Shown one piece after another: positions 35,142 through 47,282 of a DNA stretch of 64,000 nucleotides. How positions within the stretch are numbered: position 1 is the stretch's first letter; each line of letters starts with the position of its first letter. Source of the DNA: Hydrangea macrophylla (taxonomy: Eukaryota > Streptophyta > Magnoliopsida > Cornales > Hydrangeaceae); assembly GCA_033977485.1 (NCBI GenBank), contig CM066990.1:13272001-13336000 (forward strand). The letters are read 5' to 3'. The position numbers were made by a program, and so were the translations under genes. The notes beneath the pieces were generated by a model that did not search any database, was not told the origin of the DNA, and saw nothing but the letters and a program-made list of their open reading frames with translations.

Positions 35142-36068
35142 TATTCTCCGATCACATAATACTCCAGAAGCACTCCTCCACTTATGCCAGTCCACTTTAA
35201 TTCTATGGATCACGTCATCACCAGTCTCTCCATCTCTACTGATCATTGAACCTAGATAGTGAAAGTGTTCCCTCTTTGGGATCTCCTGATCTTCAATCTT
35301 CACTGCTTTATTGTCTTTACTTCCACTGTTGCTAAAAGTACATTCCATGTATTCTATTTTTGTCCTACTTATCTTTAGCCTCTTAGTCTCCAGTGCTTCT
35401 CTCCAAGCTTCTAGTTTAGTGTTGAGTCCCCTTTTAGTCTCATCAACCAAGACAATATCATCTGTGAACAACATACACCATGGGACCTCATCTTGAATGT
35501 ACCTAGTCAATTAATCCATAATTAGGCCGAACAAATAAGGGCTCAAGGTCGACCCCTGGTGCAGGCCTACAATAATTGGGAATTCGCTTTTTTCTCCGGC
35601 TGGTGATCTAATTGTAGTAACCGCTTCATCATACATATCCTTCACCACGTCAATATAACCCTTGGTGACTCCTTTCTTCTCTAGCACCCACCAAATTAAA
35701 TCTCTAGGCACTCTATCATAAGCTTTCTCTAAATCAATAAAAACCATATGTAGATCTTTGTTCTTCTATCTATACTTTTCCTTTAGTCTTCTAAATAAAT
35801 AAATTACTTCCATAGTTGATCTCCTAGGCATAAATCCATACTGATTTTCTGACACTGATGTTGCACCTCTTAAGCGATGCTCCGCCACTCTTTCCCATAG
35901 CTTCATAGTATGGCTCATCAACTTAATACCTCTATAGTTGTTGCTTGCATTATTGTACATCTCCTTTACTCTTATATATAGGCACTAGGATGCTCTTCCT
36001 CCACTCATCAGGCATTTATCTAGTCATTAAAATCCTGTTAAAAACTTTGTAAGCCAAGATGCCCCCAC
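35142..36068 (-). repeat. Second copy of LINE A fragment
   Basis: Matches 27438-28362 with scattered substitutions, including the same TAA stop in the RT frame. It joins copia RNase H at a short overlap of CTGG and ends with CCCAC at the second LTR. Confidence 0.92.
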
Positions 36069-37395
36069 TGTTAGAGATATATACTAAAAGTCATGCTTTA
36101 TGTAGTTGATTTATTATTCATTTAATAAAATCAGTTTATCCATTTTTTATGAGAATCTGTGTGGGCAATGTTTGTATTATATTATTTATTTAATATTGTG
36201 CATGTGTGTCTTTCATTCTATATAGTAGGTGGTTTGGTGTGTAGAGTTCGGCTTACACACGGAAGATTAGGCCATCAGATATTATAGAATATAAGATTTT
36301 GGTTTATAGTCTTAGATGGGATTTGACACAGCATCGGTAGGACTGCAGCATGGTGTTGTAGGTTTGTCTTGACTACGGAAAACGATATAGTTTCAACTCA
36401 CTATGCTGGTACACTTTGTGTATTAAACGGGACTGACTTAGGGTAATTATCTTTATACTGACTTATAAGATAATTAATACCTCATGGCTATTATGAGTGC
36501 TTATGCTCTAAATCCTAAGTTAATTTGTAGACACGTACATTTGATATTTACACTTTGATCCCTAAAAGGATGAGATCCTTAAATGGGTCAATATCTCATT
36601 GGATTGGGTGGCAATATTTATTGTGTGGTGGATATTAATTAATGATGGAATCCATGTCTCAATTTTGGGATTGATGATATCCCCTTGAGAAAGCTTATAA
36701 GTTTTGATTATGTCAAACCCTGCAGGTGGATTTTGTATCCAACATATCAAATAAGTTAAGCAGAGGATCTTAAGGAATTTTAAGAAATTAATTAAATATG
36801 ATTGTCAATAATTATATTTAATTAATGGATATCTGTAATCTTAACATGGGGAGATAATAAGCATTTAATAACATGGAGCTCGAAATATATTTTTGAGATA
36901 AGGGTAGGAGTGCAATTATAATTCTTTAGTGGTATGAATTATAATTTATGAAAATAGGAATCTGATTCAGTTCGAATTAGGGTTTCCTAATTCCATAAGG
37001 AAGCCTATTCCTTATTGACTTCTTATGGTCCCTATCGTAGCCTATATATATGTTGCTTTGGCTCTCTCCTCAGTTAGCATTTTTCTATATAGAGAATTAT
37101 AACTCGGAATAGAAAAGAGAGCATAAAAGAGGGAGAGCAGAAAACAGAAAGGATTTCGAAAGAGCCCACACTCAGTTCGATATTCTGGCAGCAAAGGAAT
37201 ACGGTAGAAGATCGTGAGCTGTTATCGAGCCTGTGTTCTCGATTCGTCTACTACAGCAATCCGTTTTAGCAGTTTAAGGTAACCCTAGTTCCGCCCTTGT
37301 AGGGTTATTGCAGTTTTCACGTAAGTAATTTTTTTTTTTTGCAGTACCAACTTATACGCGCTGTCAATGGATTCTGGGAACACAGTTTCCTAACA
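36069..37395 (+). repeat. Second LTR of the LINE-nested copia
   Basis: 1,327 bp, TGTTAGAG to TTTCCTAACA, flanked on both sides by CCCAC as a solo LTR would be. TATA-like box near 37043-37052. Confidence 0.94.
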
Positions 37396-37400
37396 CCCAC

Positions 37401-39189
37401 ATCCACCAAGCATTTCCAAACCTCAATGGGGATCCCATCTGGTCCTAAGGCCTTGTTGGGTTTCATCTTCTTCAAATAAAATTCCACCTCAAACTTACTT
37501 ATTCTCCGATAGAATCTGTATTCTCTAGTTTCATCGTAACTTCCAGTTTCTTCTTCAATTGTGTTATCCATATGTTTTTCATTCAGCAACTTCTAAAAAT
37601 AGCTCTTCCACATTTCCTTAATCTCTTCGTCGTTCACTAATACCCTAGAGTCATCGCTTTTTATACACTTAACCAGATTAGTGTCTCTTATTTTTCTTTC
37701 TCTTGACTTAGCAAGCTTATAAATACATTTTCTCCCTCTCTAGTGTCTAGTTTGGTGTAGAAGGCGTTATAGGCTTCCATTTTAGCAACTCTAACGGTCC
37801 TTTTAACCTCCTTATTTGCACATTTATAGCTTTTAAAGTGTTCCTCACTTCCATCATTTTGTTACTTCTAAAAGTAATCCTTTTTGGTTTTTACTGCAGC
37901 TTGTACCTCTTCATTCCACCACCAAGTATCTTAAGATGCTAACCCTCTTACCTTCGACTCTCTTAGGACCTCCTTCGATATTCTTGTGATGCACCCTGCC
38001 ATTCTATCCCACATAGTATTGGTTCCATCTTCCAAATTCCAAGGTACTTCTGTATAGATTCTCTCTTGAAATATTGCTAGTTTCTCACCTTTAAGGTTCC
38101 ACCACCTAGTTCGCGGGTTTATAGGGTCTTTTCTAGTACAACATTGTCCTTTTATATGGATATCTAAAATAGTAAGTCTATGTTGAAATGTTAAGCTCTC
38201 TCCTGGGATGACCTTACGGTCTTTACATGCTAAACGGTCTGCCTTTCTCACAAGGAACAAATCGATCTGGCTTCTATTAGATCCAGTCTTAAAGGTTATC
38301 AAGTGTTCTTCCCTCTTTTTGAAAAAGGTGTTTGCTACTACAAGATCATATGCTACGGCGAAATCTAAAATGCTCACCCCTTCCTCATTCTGATCTCCAA
38401 AACCATACCCCCTATGCACCCTCTCATATCCAGTTCTATCTTTGCCTACGTGGCCATTAAAATCTCCACCTACAATTATCTTCTCTCCTCCCGGTATTTC
38501 TTGCATTAAAGCGTCCATCTTATCCCAGGATTGTCTTTTAGTGTGATCATCCAATCCTACTTGGGGCGCGTATGCACTAATCACATTAATTATATCCACT
38601 CCAACTACCAGTTTGATAAGCAATATTCTATCTCCTTTCCTCGTGACAATCACAACTTTATCCTTGAGGTTCTTGTCAACCACGATTCTGAAACCATTTC
38701 GATGCCTATCTTTTTCTATATAGAATATCTTATACCCTGTCTTTTCTACCTCCTTAGCTTTCTCTCCAACCCACTTTGTTTCTTGTAAACATACTACATT
38801 AACCTTCCTTCTAATCATAGTGTCTATTAGTTCCATAGCTTTACCTGTTAAGGTTCCTATATTCCAAGTTGCTAACCTAAGCCTATAGTTCTGGACTAGC
38901 TTCTTTACCCGCGGTGGCCCAGATGAGCGCGGGAACCCTTACTTATTTAACACCATACCTGGGCGTCGATGCGGCGCACCTTGCACATTTTTCGAAACGC
39001 CTGAAGGCAGGAACAACCCGTCGCTTAAAGGGAACACCCTAGCATTTACATGAGTATTCATATTTAGATTCATATTATAAGGATCCGACGGTTTTTTTAC
39101 GTGCTGGTTGTCGAGCTACCTAATGCACTAACCCTCCACTTTTATCCGGGTTTGGGACCGGCAATGTTGAAATAACCCAGGCAGAGTTA
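37401..39189 (-). pseudogene. LINE A endonuclease and RT N-terminus
   Basis: Minus strand from 39189: an untranslated start, then the apurinic-type endonuclease domain (38836-37931; LQETKWVG, ISAYAPQVG, GGDFNGHVGKD, RSQIDLFLV, QHRLTILDIH), a linker (37920-37600) and the RT start (ALGPDGIPIEVWKC near 37440). Stops near 37928 and 37600 break the frame. The endonuclease frame itself is open for 301 codons. RTE endonucleases nick target DNA to prime reverse transcription. Confidence 0.9.
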
Positions 39190-39206
39190 GTTACAATCTA
39201 GAAATA

Positions 39207-40008
39207 TAAAACAAAAATAAAATAAAAGGCTAGAGAAACCGGTGCAACTTTCCTATTCGCAGGAATGAAGTCGCAATGTCCTTTACACATGCCTTAAAAC
39301 CAAACCAATAATTAAAACACATCAATCACAAATTTGAATACAAAATTGAAATTATCAGTGCCATGGGAGATAGCGGACTTATCTTGCTGCAAAAGGGTTA
39401 GTTGTACACACAACCACGCATATATATAAAAATATATATAACCATTGGAATCCCTAATTGACTTGCATATTCCATGAACTCTTCATGGAAGTAATCATAA
39501 CTTAAAAACAACATCTTTGGTTTTCTATCAGACTTCGATCAATCGAAGAAGCTTCAATCGATCGAACTCTCGATTGATTGAAAAAGGTTCAATCGATTGA
39601 ACTCAAAATTTCACAAATTGATTTAAAATTTATCAAAACAGTATAAAATAGAAAGTAGATAATGTTAAATCTTTTAAAACTGTGAAAAGAAGATCTAGAC
39701 AGAGAATCAATTTCGGTCGATCAAACAAAAATCAATCGATCGATTGCTTGAAAACCACACTGTTCTGATCGATTAAAACACTTTCAATCGATTGAATACA
39801 GATAGTTTTAATCGATCAAAACAGTTTCAATCGATCGAAACTGCCATGCATCCAATACAATCACAGATTTGTTTTCTACTACGAAAATACTGTAGAAATA
39901 GATCTATGACGATGCGGTTTCAAAAATAGTTCTAAAAACATCATGTGAATCAATCCAGTGTTCCAAAATTCATCTATAGATCCAAATAAGCCTGGCTATG
40001 ATGCCAAT
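39207..40008 (-). other. -copia A leader with degenerate palindrome cluster
   Basis: Aligned with 23650-24475 of the young copia. The palindrome cluster (39533-39850) is degraded, mainly by CG to CA or TG changes. The primer site is mutated (GGCTATGATGCC instead of GGCTCTGATACC on the plus strand). Confidence 0.85.
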
Positions 40009-41519
40009 TAAAGGGAAAATATGTTTTAAAAACTTATTTATATGCATAGCGGAAAAATAAAGTTTTAAAAACCTTTTAGTATGCCCGGATCTACTACTTA
40101 TCAATTCTATAGATGCGTATAACAAGAGAGTACAAGCGTATTACCTTATGGTCTTGAACCCAATTCGGAATCTTCAAACTCCTAAATGGTGCAGCAACTT
40201 CCACTAGGTGATCTTCACTCCTGTGTCTCATGCGAATACTTCAGGAAAGGCTAGAGTTTGGTGGGAACTCTAATAGGGAGGATAGAGAAGGTGTAGAAAA
40301 CCCTAAAATAGTTTCTGTAGCTGCTGGTGTGATAAAATGACGATTAAAATATTCTGTACGCAGCTACCCTATTTATAGATTACCAAACCGACTTTAAGCC
40401 TTCGATTGATCGAAGTGGCTTCAATCGATCGAACCTTTGATCGATTGAATCACTTTCGATCGATCGAACTTCTCTTGACTTCAATCGATCAAAACTCTTT
40501 TGATCAATCGAACTTGGCTTAACAAGATCCTCTTATGCCTTTCCAAGCATCTAAGTGGAGCTAAGAGTGGGACCTCCTAGGTTCTTAATTATTGGCTCAG
40601 ACTAGTTGTTAATTCCCATGATCAAACTCTTTGATCAGCAAAATAACCAACTAATCAATTAACGTTTACTCTACTATAAAATGATAACTGCACTCCAACA
40701 CAAAAGAGCATATCCAAAGTGATGTCTAGACTTGTATGGTGTACTAATGTCCCTCTACCATTAGCAATCATAATCAGATTCAGGTAGTTGGATAAACTAT
40801 TACTGTAAACCTGACTAATGATTACATCTTCCATTGCTTGAGTCCCATTCACCTCTCATGATTACCAAACATGTTGACAACTCTTATCAACAAGACTACA
40901 GTTCTCAGTAATCAACTTGGTGACATTCTCAAGGGAATGCTTACTCTTTATCAAAGGGTAGGTTCTATCTTGACAATATATGTTCACAACTCAATGAACA
41001 TGACCTACCAAAGACATCCAGGTGTTGGTCTTTTATAGACCTCATTGATTGGTAAGTCCAAGCAGCCACATCCACATTCTATGCCCATAATCATCTCAAG
41101 ATTAAGAACATGTACCTTATACAAGTTATGAGTTCCTATCGACTATTGACAGTATTAAGTATCAATAAGAAAGCTTATGGTCCGTCAATGCACTATAAGC
41201 ACTAGCATAATAACTAAGAGTCATACTCTAGTGATTGAGATTCATCACTCCATCCAATGGTAGTTAATCATGCTACAATGTAAAGCAGATGAGATATCCA
41301 GTCTCATCATCCACTATGATAAATTCTAAGTATCGAAGAATAGTAATTCATATCTCACTTGTATGTATCTCATACACACACAAATTACTTACCATGATAC
41401 TTAAGGATTAACAGTCATCTCATGAAAGAAACATACATAATGAAATGTAAAGCTAATATCTGTATATTAAAATACCATTGTCTCATCATAAGTAATGGTT
41501 TGACGGCACAACCCCAACA
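40009..41519 (-). repeat. 5' LTR of -copia A
   Basis: 1,511 bp related to the young copia LTRs. Its inner end is TAAAGG where TGAAGG is expected, and its outer end is CCCCAACA. Palindrome cluster 40401-40512, TATA box near 40369-40379 on the minus strand. Confidence 0.92.
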
Positions 41520-42392
41520 TTTAGAACATATCATGGATCACCGGCCTAGCCTATCTTAGGGCTACTTGGTCCAACTCACCACCTTTTTTGTAGGTACAAA
41601 GTTTCATATTTTGATGGAAAGTTCTAACAAGTGAACCATTTTTTTTGTTGGGCAAATTTTTTGTTGCTTTCATAGTTTTCTTAGTACTTTTTGATGAATC
41701 TGTAATATGTATATGTTATTAGTTTAGCACTTGACTCGGATCGATTGTATATTTTTTTTGTTCATTCCAATATATTAATTGGTTGATATTTAGATGAATC
41801 GATGAAATTTAGCAGTTGAAATAGATCATTAATTGATTTGGATTTAATTTTGTACAGGGTGGTATTGTGTATATGTACAGGGTGGTATATATTGTTTTTA
41901 CAGGGTGGTATTTATGTCACTTTTATAAAGTATTTATGTCACTGTTAAAGTATTTATGACACTCTTAAAACTTTGATGTAATAATTTTGTTTGGTATTTA
42001 TGTCACTTTTCTACTTTTATATCACTTTAGGTAAAAGTGACATAAATAAAATGGTATTTATGTCACTTTTAAGTATTTATGTCACTTTTGAGACTTTGAT
42101 GTAATAATTTTGTTTGGTATTTAAGTCACTTTTCTACTTTTATGACACTTTAGGTTAAAAATGACACAAATAAAATGGTATTTATGTCACTTTTAAGTAT
42201 TTATGTCACTTTTCATTATCAAATGTGATGGTTTTATGAACATTTATGTCCCTTTTTCTAAAACATTTATGTCACTTTTAAAACATTTATGTCGCCTCCA
42301 TTTATGTCACTTGTTACTGGAAAAAAAAAGTGACATAAATACCTATTTATGTCACTTTTTAAGTGACATAAAAAGCCTTTTTCCTTGTAGTG
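41520..42392. mobile_element. CACTA (En/Spm-type) DNA transposon end with subterminal repeats
   Basis: The right end at 42392 reads, on the minus strand, CACTACAAGGAAAAAGGC, the terminal inverted repeat of CACTA elements. Inside are more than ten copies of TATTTATGTCACTTTT in both orientations (41900-42375), including a 123-bp tandem duplication from about 41971. Such repeats are the usual transposase binding sites near CACTA ends. The left end is missing: the fragment abuts the -copia A LTR at 41519. No transposase frame is seen. Confidence 0.82.
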
Positions 42393-42882
42393 AGGCACAT
42401 GAGGATCTTGTTAAGGTAGGTTCGATCGATCGAAGATGTTTTGATCGATTGAAGTCTTGGCAGGTTCGATCGATCGAAGCCACTTCGATTGCTTGAACAT
42501 TAGGTCGGTTCTGGGAATCAATAAATAGGGCAGCTACATCCAGAAATAAGAGTTTGTCATTTTACTACGCCAAAAGCTGCAGAACCTCTTTTAGAGCTCC
42601 CAAACCTTCCTATCCTCCTTATTAGAGATCCCACCATCTCTAGTCTCTCCAGGAAGCATCCGCAGGAGTCATAAGGGTGAAGACAACCTAGTGGAAGTTA
42701 CTGCATCACCAAGGTTGAAGATTTCAGAATTGGGTTCAAGTCCTGAGGTATAACTCTTCTCCCTCTTGTTAGTACACATCTATATAATTAACGGGTAGTA
42801 TATCCGGGCATACCAATAAGTTTTTATAGCTCAATATTTCGGCTGCGTGTTTAAAATTATTTTTAAACCTATTTTTCCTTCA
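42393..42882 (+). repeat. Truncated 5' LTR of +copia B
   Basis: Corresponds to the last 500 bp of the LTR (from about 3374 in copy A), including the palindromes at 42420-42500 and a degraded AATAAATAGGG. The front 970 bp are absent because the CACTA fragment abuts it. Confidence 0.88.
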
Positions 42883-43300
42883 GAGGATACTCTACTCATT
42901 GGTTACTAGATGTAAACTTCCTATGGATAGGATCAATCAGACGTGTTTGAGGGTGACCACCACACGAAGGCACTACTTGAGATAGTTGTGATTGGAACCT
43001 AGTTAATGGTGCACACTAGCTAAACTATGAATAAGGGATCCTACACGAGGCATTGCTCAAAAACTTAGAGATTAAATAGGTTCGGGAGTCATAATTTGTT
43101 TTGCAAGAGTTACATAGCAGACAAGTCACGATTAATCAAAAGATCGAGTATTGACTGCCATACGGAGGCTTTACTATTTCGTTTTGATATTCCGGTGACT
43201 TTGTTTTTTAAAATAAGAGTTTTGAGGATTCTTTTAATTCCAAACTATCAAATTATGATATCCTTATTTATTTATTTTTTTGATTTTTTAGTAAATCATA
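42883..43300 (+). other. Shortened leader of +copia B
   Basis: Joins the LTR end directly to a point about 1.3 kb into the leader, so the primer-binding site and leader palindrome cluster are deleted. Confidence 0.82.
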
Positions 43301-46300
43301 ATGTCTAGATCTGCATTTAGTCCACTTACCACTATAATCACTCAGAACAAGTTAATTGGAAATAACTACACTGAATGGAAACGTAACATTGACATCGTTT
43401 TAACTACAGAGGATCACAAATATGTCCTCACCACCCCATGCCCCGAAAAACCCGCTGCAAATGCTTCGGCAGTTGCTAGACGCGAGTTCGACAAATGGAA
43501 GAAATCAAATGGAATGTCCCATTACTATATTCTGGCCTCTATGGCTGGTGTGTTGCAACACCAATTCCAATCGAATGATTCCGCCAGTGCCATTATCAAA
43601 TCCCTGAAAGAAATGTTTAGGGAGCATGGCAAGCCTACCAGACAGGTTGCTATGCAAAAGATAATGAATGCGAAGATGTCGAAAGGGACTCCAGTCAAAG
43701 AACATGTTTCATAAATGATTGGTTATTTGAACGAACTAGAGACCTTAGGAGCCAACATCGATGCACAGACCCAAGTTGATATGATCCTCAATTTATTGTC
43801 GCCTTAATTCACTCAATTTAAACTTAACTATAACATGAATCAAATAAATTTTTCAATGAGTGAATTAATGAGTTCTTTACTAGCAACGGAAGGGGTGATC
43901 AAACCTGGGGGCAACATTTTGAACGTTGAGAAAAGCTCTTCCTCTTCCCAATCTGCACCAAAAGGCAAGAAAGGGAAGAAGAATGCTGGCACTGGTGGTC
44001 CAAGTGTTGGACCAATCCCTAGGATTGAAAAATCTAAGGAAAAAAGGGAAAGGGTAAGGGGAAGGTGGGTGGCCAAGGCAAAGGAAAGTGTTTTCAATGC
44101 GATGAGAAGGGCCACTAAAAGAGAAATTGTCCACAATTCTTGGCTACAAGAGTTCAAGGTATGATTAAATCATATGTGATTCAAGTAAGTTTTATAACGG
44201 ATACTTCAAACACTTGATGCATTGATTCTGGTGCAACTAACCACATCTATAATTTGTTGCAGGGATTCAGATCAACCAGGAAATGGAGTGATCAGGAAAT
44301 CGTGTTGACTCTGGGAACTAGTGCAACCGTTTCTGCAGTTGCAGTAGGAGTAGTAGCTTTAGAATTTTTAGACAATAATGTTTTGATTGTATCAGATGTA
44401 CTTTACGTCCCTTTAATGAGACGTAATTTAATTTCAGTTTCTAATATATCGAATAATGCTTATTCTTTTCATTTTGGAACTGAAGCTGTGATTAAAAGAA
44501 ATGGTTTTTTTATTGTTCTGGTGTTAAATCAAATGGCTTGTATGTGATCACTCCAAATATTTTTGAAGACTCTTGCATGGAACTTAATAACTCAGTGGTA
44601 ACTGTACCATCTAAAAGAAAGGAACCTTCCACTAATCCAACAACGCTTTAGCATATAAGGCTTGGCCATATCAATCTAAATAGGATTGCAGACTAGTTAA
44701 AGAAGGGGTCTTAGGCAATTTGGTTCTTGAACAAATGGAGTTTGCGAGTCTTGTTTAGAGGGTAAGATGACCAAAAGGCCCTTTCCCGCAAAGGGCAATA
44801 GAACCAATGCATTGTTGAAATTAGTTCATACTGATGTGTGTGGGACAATAAATATTAGAGCAAGCGGTGGTTATGAGTATTTTATCACATTTACTGATAA
44901 CTAGTCTAGGTATAGATGTTTGTACCTAATGTAGCACAAGTCTGAAGCCATTGAAAAGTTTAAAGAGTTTAGGGCTGAAGTGGAGAATCAATTAGGAACG
45001 CACATCAAGGCCATTCGATCTGATCGAGGTGGCGAGTACCTCTCTAATGAGTTTATTGATCACTTCATACAGAATGGGATTCTGTGATAGTTGACTGCAC
45101 CTGGTATGCCTCAACAGAATGGTGTAGCGAAGAAAAGGAATCGAACTCTTTTAGACATGACTATGATGAGTTATTCCGAGCTGCAATTATTCCTTTGGGG
45201 TTATGCTTTGAAAACAACTGTATATATACTAAATCTAGTACCAAGAAAATCTGTTTCCAGGACACCACGAGATATGTGGATTGGGTGCAAGCCTTCTTTA
45301 CGACATCTCTGGATATGGAGGTGTTCGGCACATGTGCTAAAGGAAAGATGAGCAAGTTGGATTCTAGATCTGAAGTATGTTCTTTTGTAGGATATCCAAA
45401 GAGTACTTATGGATGGTATTTTTATGATCCAAGAGAACAGAAAGTGTTTGTTAGTAAAAATGTTATTTTCTTCGAGGATGATTATATCATGAACCATAAA
45501 ACAAAGGGCAGGATAGATCTTAGAGAGATAGAAGGAGAGCTCTCTATTTTACCCGCAGTTGATAACAATGTAAGATAAGAAAATACCACCTTTTCACCCA
45601 TTTCTGCACCGGTAACTCATCGTAGTGGGAGGATTATCAGCCAGCCTAATAAATACATGTTCTTAGGAGAAATTTTGAAGTTGTCTCCATAGAATCTGAA
45701 TCTGATCCTGCCACGTACGAAGAGGCAATGGCTGATATAGACTCAACCCATTGGGTTAAAGCTATGAAGGCTGAATTAGAATCTATGGATTCCAATCAGG
45801 TCTGGGATGTTGTAGAACTTCCAGCCAATATTAAACCTATTGGTTGTAAGTGGGTCTGCAAGAGGAAAAGAGGATCTGATGGAAAGGTTGAGACCTTTAA
45901 GGTAAGGCTTGTAGCGAAAGGTTATACTCAGAGGGAGGACATTGACTATGAGGAATCTCGCCGGTAGCCATGCTCAAGTCTATTAGAATACTCTTATCCA
46001 TTGTTGCATGCCTAGATTATGAGATCTGGTAGATGGACGTCAAGACTACATTCTTGAATGGAAATCTTGAGGAGGACATCAATATGTAACAACTAGAAGG
46101 GTTTGGTGAGAAAGGTAACTTGGTATGCAAGTTGCAAAAGTCCATTTAAGGGCTTAAACAGGCATCCAAGAGTTGGAACATTCATTTTGACCAAGTGGTT
46201 AAATCGTTTAGCTTCATACAGAATTTGGATGAACCTTGTGTATACAAGAAGTGTGAAGGAAAAGTGGTGGCCTTTCTTGTTCTTTACATTGACAACATTC

Positions 46301-47267
46301 TACTCTTTGGGAATGATGTAGCGGATTGTCAACGGTTAAGGTTTGGCTAGCTAGTACTTTTGATATGAAGGATATAGGAGACGCGAGCTATATTCTTGGG
46401 ATAAAGCTCTTTCGAGATCGCAAGCGAAAGATAATGGGATTATCTCAAGCTGGTTATATCGATAAGGTGCTAACTAGGTTTTTAACGAACAATTCAAAGA
46501 AAGGTTTATAACCTTTTAGGCATGGTTTAGCATTCTCCAAGGACTAGTGTGCAAAGACATACGAGGAGAGGAATCACATGGCAGGAGTTCCCTACGCTTC
46601 GGCAGTGGGAAGTCTCATGTATGCGATGTTATGCACTAGACCAGATATCTACTTTGTCATTGGTACGGTTAGCAGGTATTATTCGAATCCAGGTACAGAT
46701 CACTAGACAGCCGTTAAGCACATTCTTAAGTACTTGAGAAGAATTAAAGATCACATGCTTATGTATGACAATAGTGAGTTAATTCCAGTAGGATGCACTG
46801 ACTCAGACTTTATTTCAGATAAAGATTTGATGAAGTCGACATTCGGACATCTCATTACCTTGGGAGGTGGTGTTGTTAATTGGAGGATCATTAAGCGGAA
46901 ATGCATTACAGACTCAACTACAGAAGCTGAGTATGTGGTTGTATGTGAAGCCGAAAAGGAAGCTGTGTGGCTCACGAAGTTTCTTATGGAGCTCGAGGTG
47001 GTACCAGCATCACTATCACCTATTAAGCTATACAGAGATAGTAGTGGGGCAGTGGCTCAGTCCAAGGAGCCAAGGAACCACGAAAAGGGAAAGCACGTAG
47101 AGTGGAAATATCATCAAGTACGAGATATTGTTCAACGTGGAGATGTGATTGTCACCATGATTGCCACCGCTGACAATCTTGTGGATCCTTTACAAAGGCT
47201 TTGCCATAGAAGGTCTGATCGTCGTCTAGATAGTTTAGGTCTTAAATGTAGTCATGAATGGCTATGA
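43301..47267 (+). pseudogene. Gag-Pol remnant of +copia B
   Basis: Gag starts at ATG 43301 (MSRSAFSPLTTIITQNK) and is open to a TAA near 43712. Gag continues at 43835-44164 with a frameshift that destroys the zinc knuckle. Protease 44215-44547 has Asp-Ser-Gly-Ala preceded by a TGA where Trp is usual. Integrase, RT and RNase H pieces follow (45091-45578, 45728-45967, 46326-46511, 46734-47267). The 5-nt loss near 45957 and the stop near 45085 are shared with copy A. RNase H is more complete here than in copy A. Confidence 0.93.
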
Positions 47268-47282
47268 GTGCAAGTGGGTGTT

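Larger units (their letters stand above)
28358..37400 (+). mobile_element. Plus-strand Ty1/copia inside LINE A, with rearranged 3' end
   Basis: 5' LTR 28363-29687, primer site, leader, gag-pol 31130-35141. Then, instead of the rest of RNase H, a copy of LINE A sequence (35142-36068) and a second LTR (36069-37395). The TSD CCCAC occurs three times: 28358-28362, 36064-36068 and 37396-37400. This differs from the other copia family here in LTR sequence (TGTTAGGG...CCTAACA). See findings for the rearrangement. Confidence 0.9.
26932..39206 (-). mobile_element. RTE-type LINE with 17-bp TSD (LINE A), split by a copia
   Basis: Minus strand: 5' end near 39189, endonuclease (38836-37931), RT (37590-26989), short 3' end and a TTTGG-type simple repeat tail at 26950-26970. 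The duplication GTTACAATCTAGAAATA is exact at 26932-26948 and 39190-39206. Simple-repeat tails and endonuclease-then-RT in one frame fit the RTE clade. It is split at 28363 by a copia element. Several stops make it inactive. Confidence 0.92.
3889..41519 (-). mobile_element. Minus-strand Ty1/copia, multiply interrupted host element (-copia A)
   Basis: Homologous segments appear in order on the minus strand: RT to protease (3889-5814), zinc knuckle and gag (16485-17294), gag start and leader (25971-26948), rest of leader (39190-40008) and 5' LTR (40009-41519). Between them sit a Tat gypsy, a young copia and a LINE, each bounded by its own target-site duplication. The 3' half (RT C-terminus, RNase H, 3' LTR) would lie beyond the +copia A insertion, left of the window. 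Family relationship to the young copia is clear, but it is older and full of stops. Confidence 0.92.

Noticed and set aside
38208..38788. Plus-strand frames over the LINE endonuclease
   Set aside because: Opposite to a clear endonuclease domain on the minus strand.
41520..41900. Possible CACTA transposase end
   Set aside because: Translations give only short pieces without a motif I can name, so no coding call is made.
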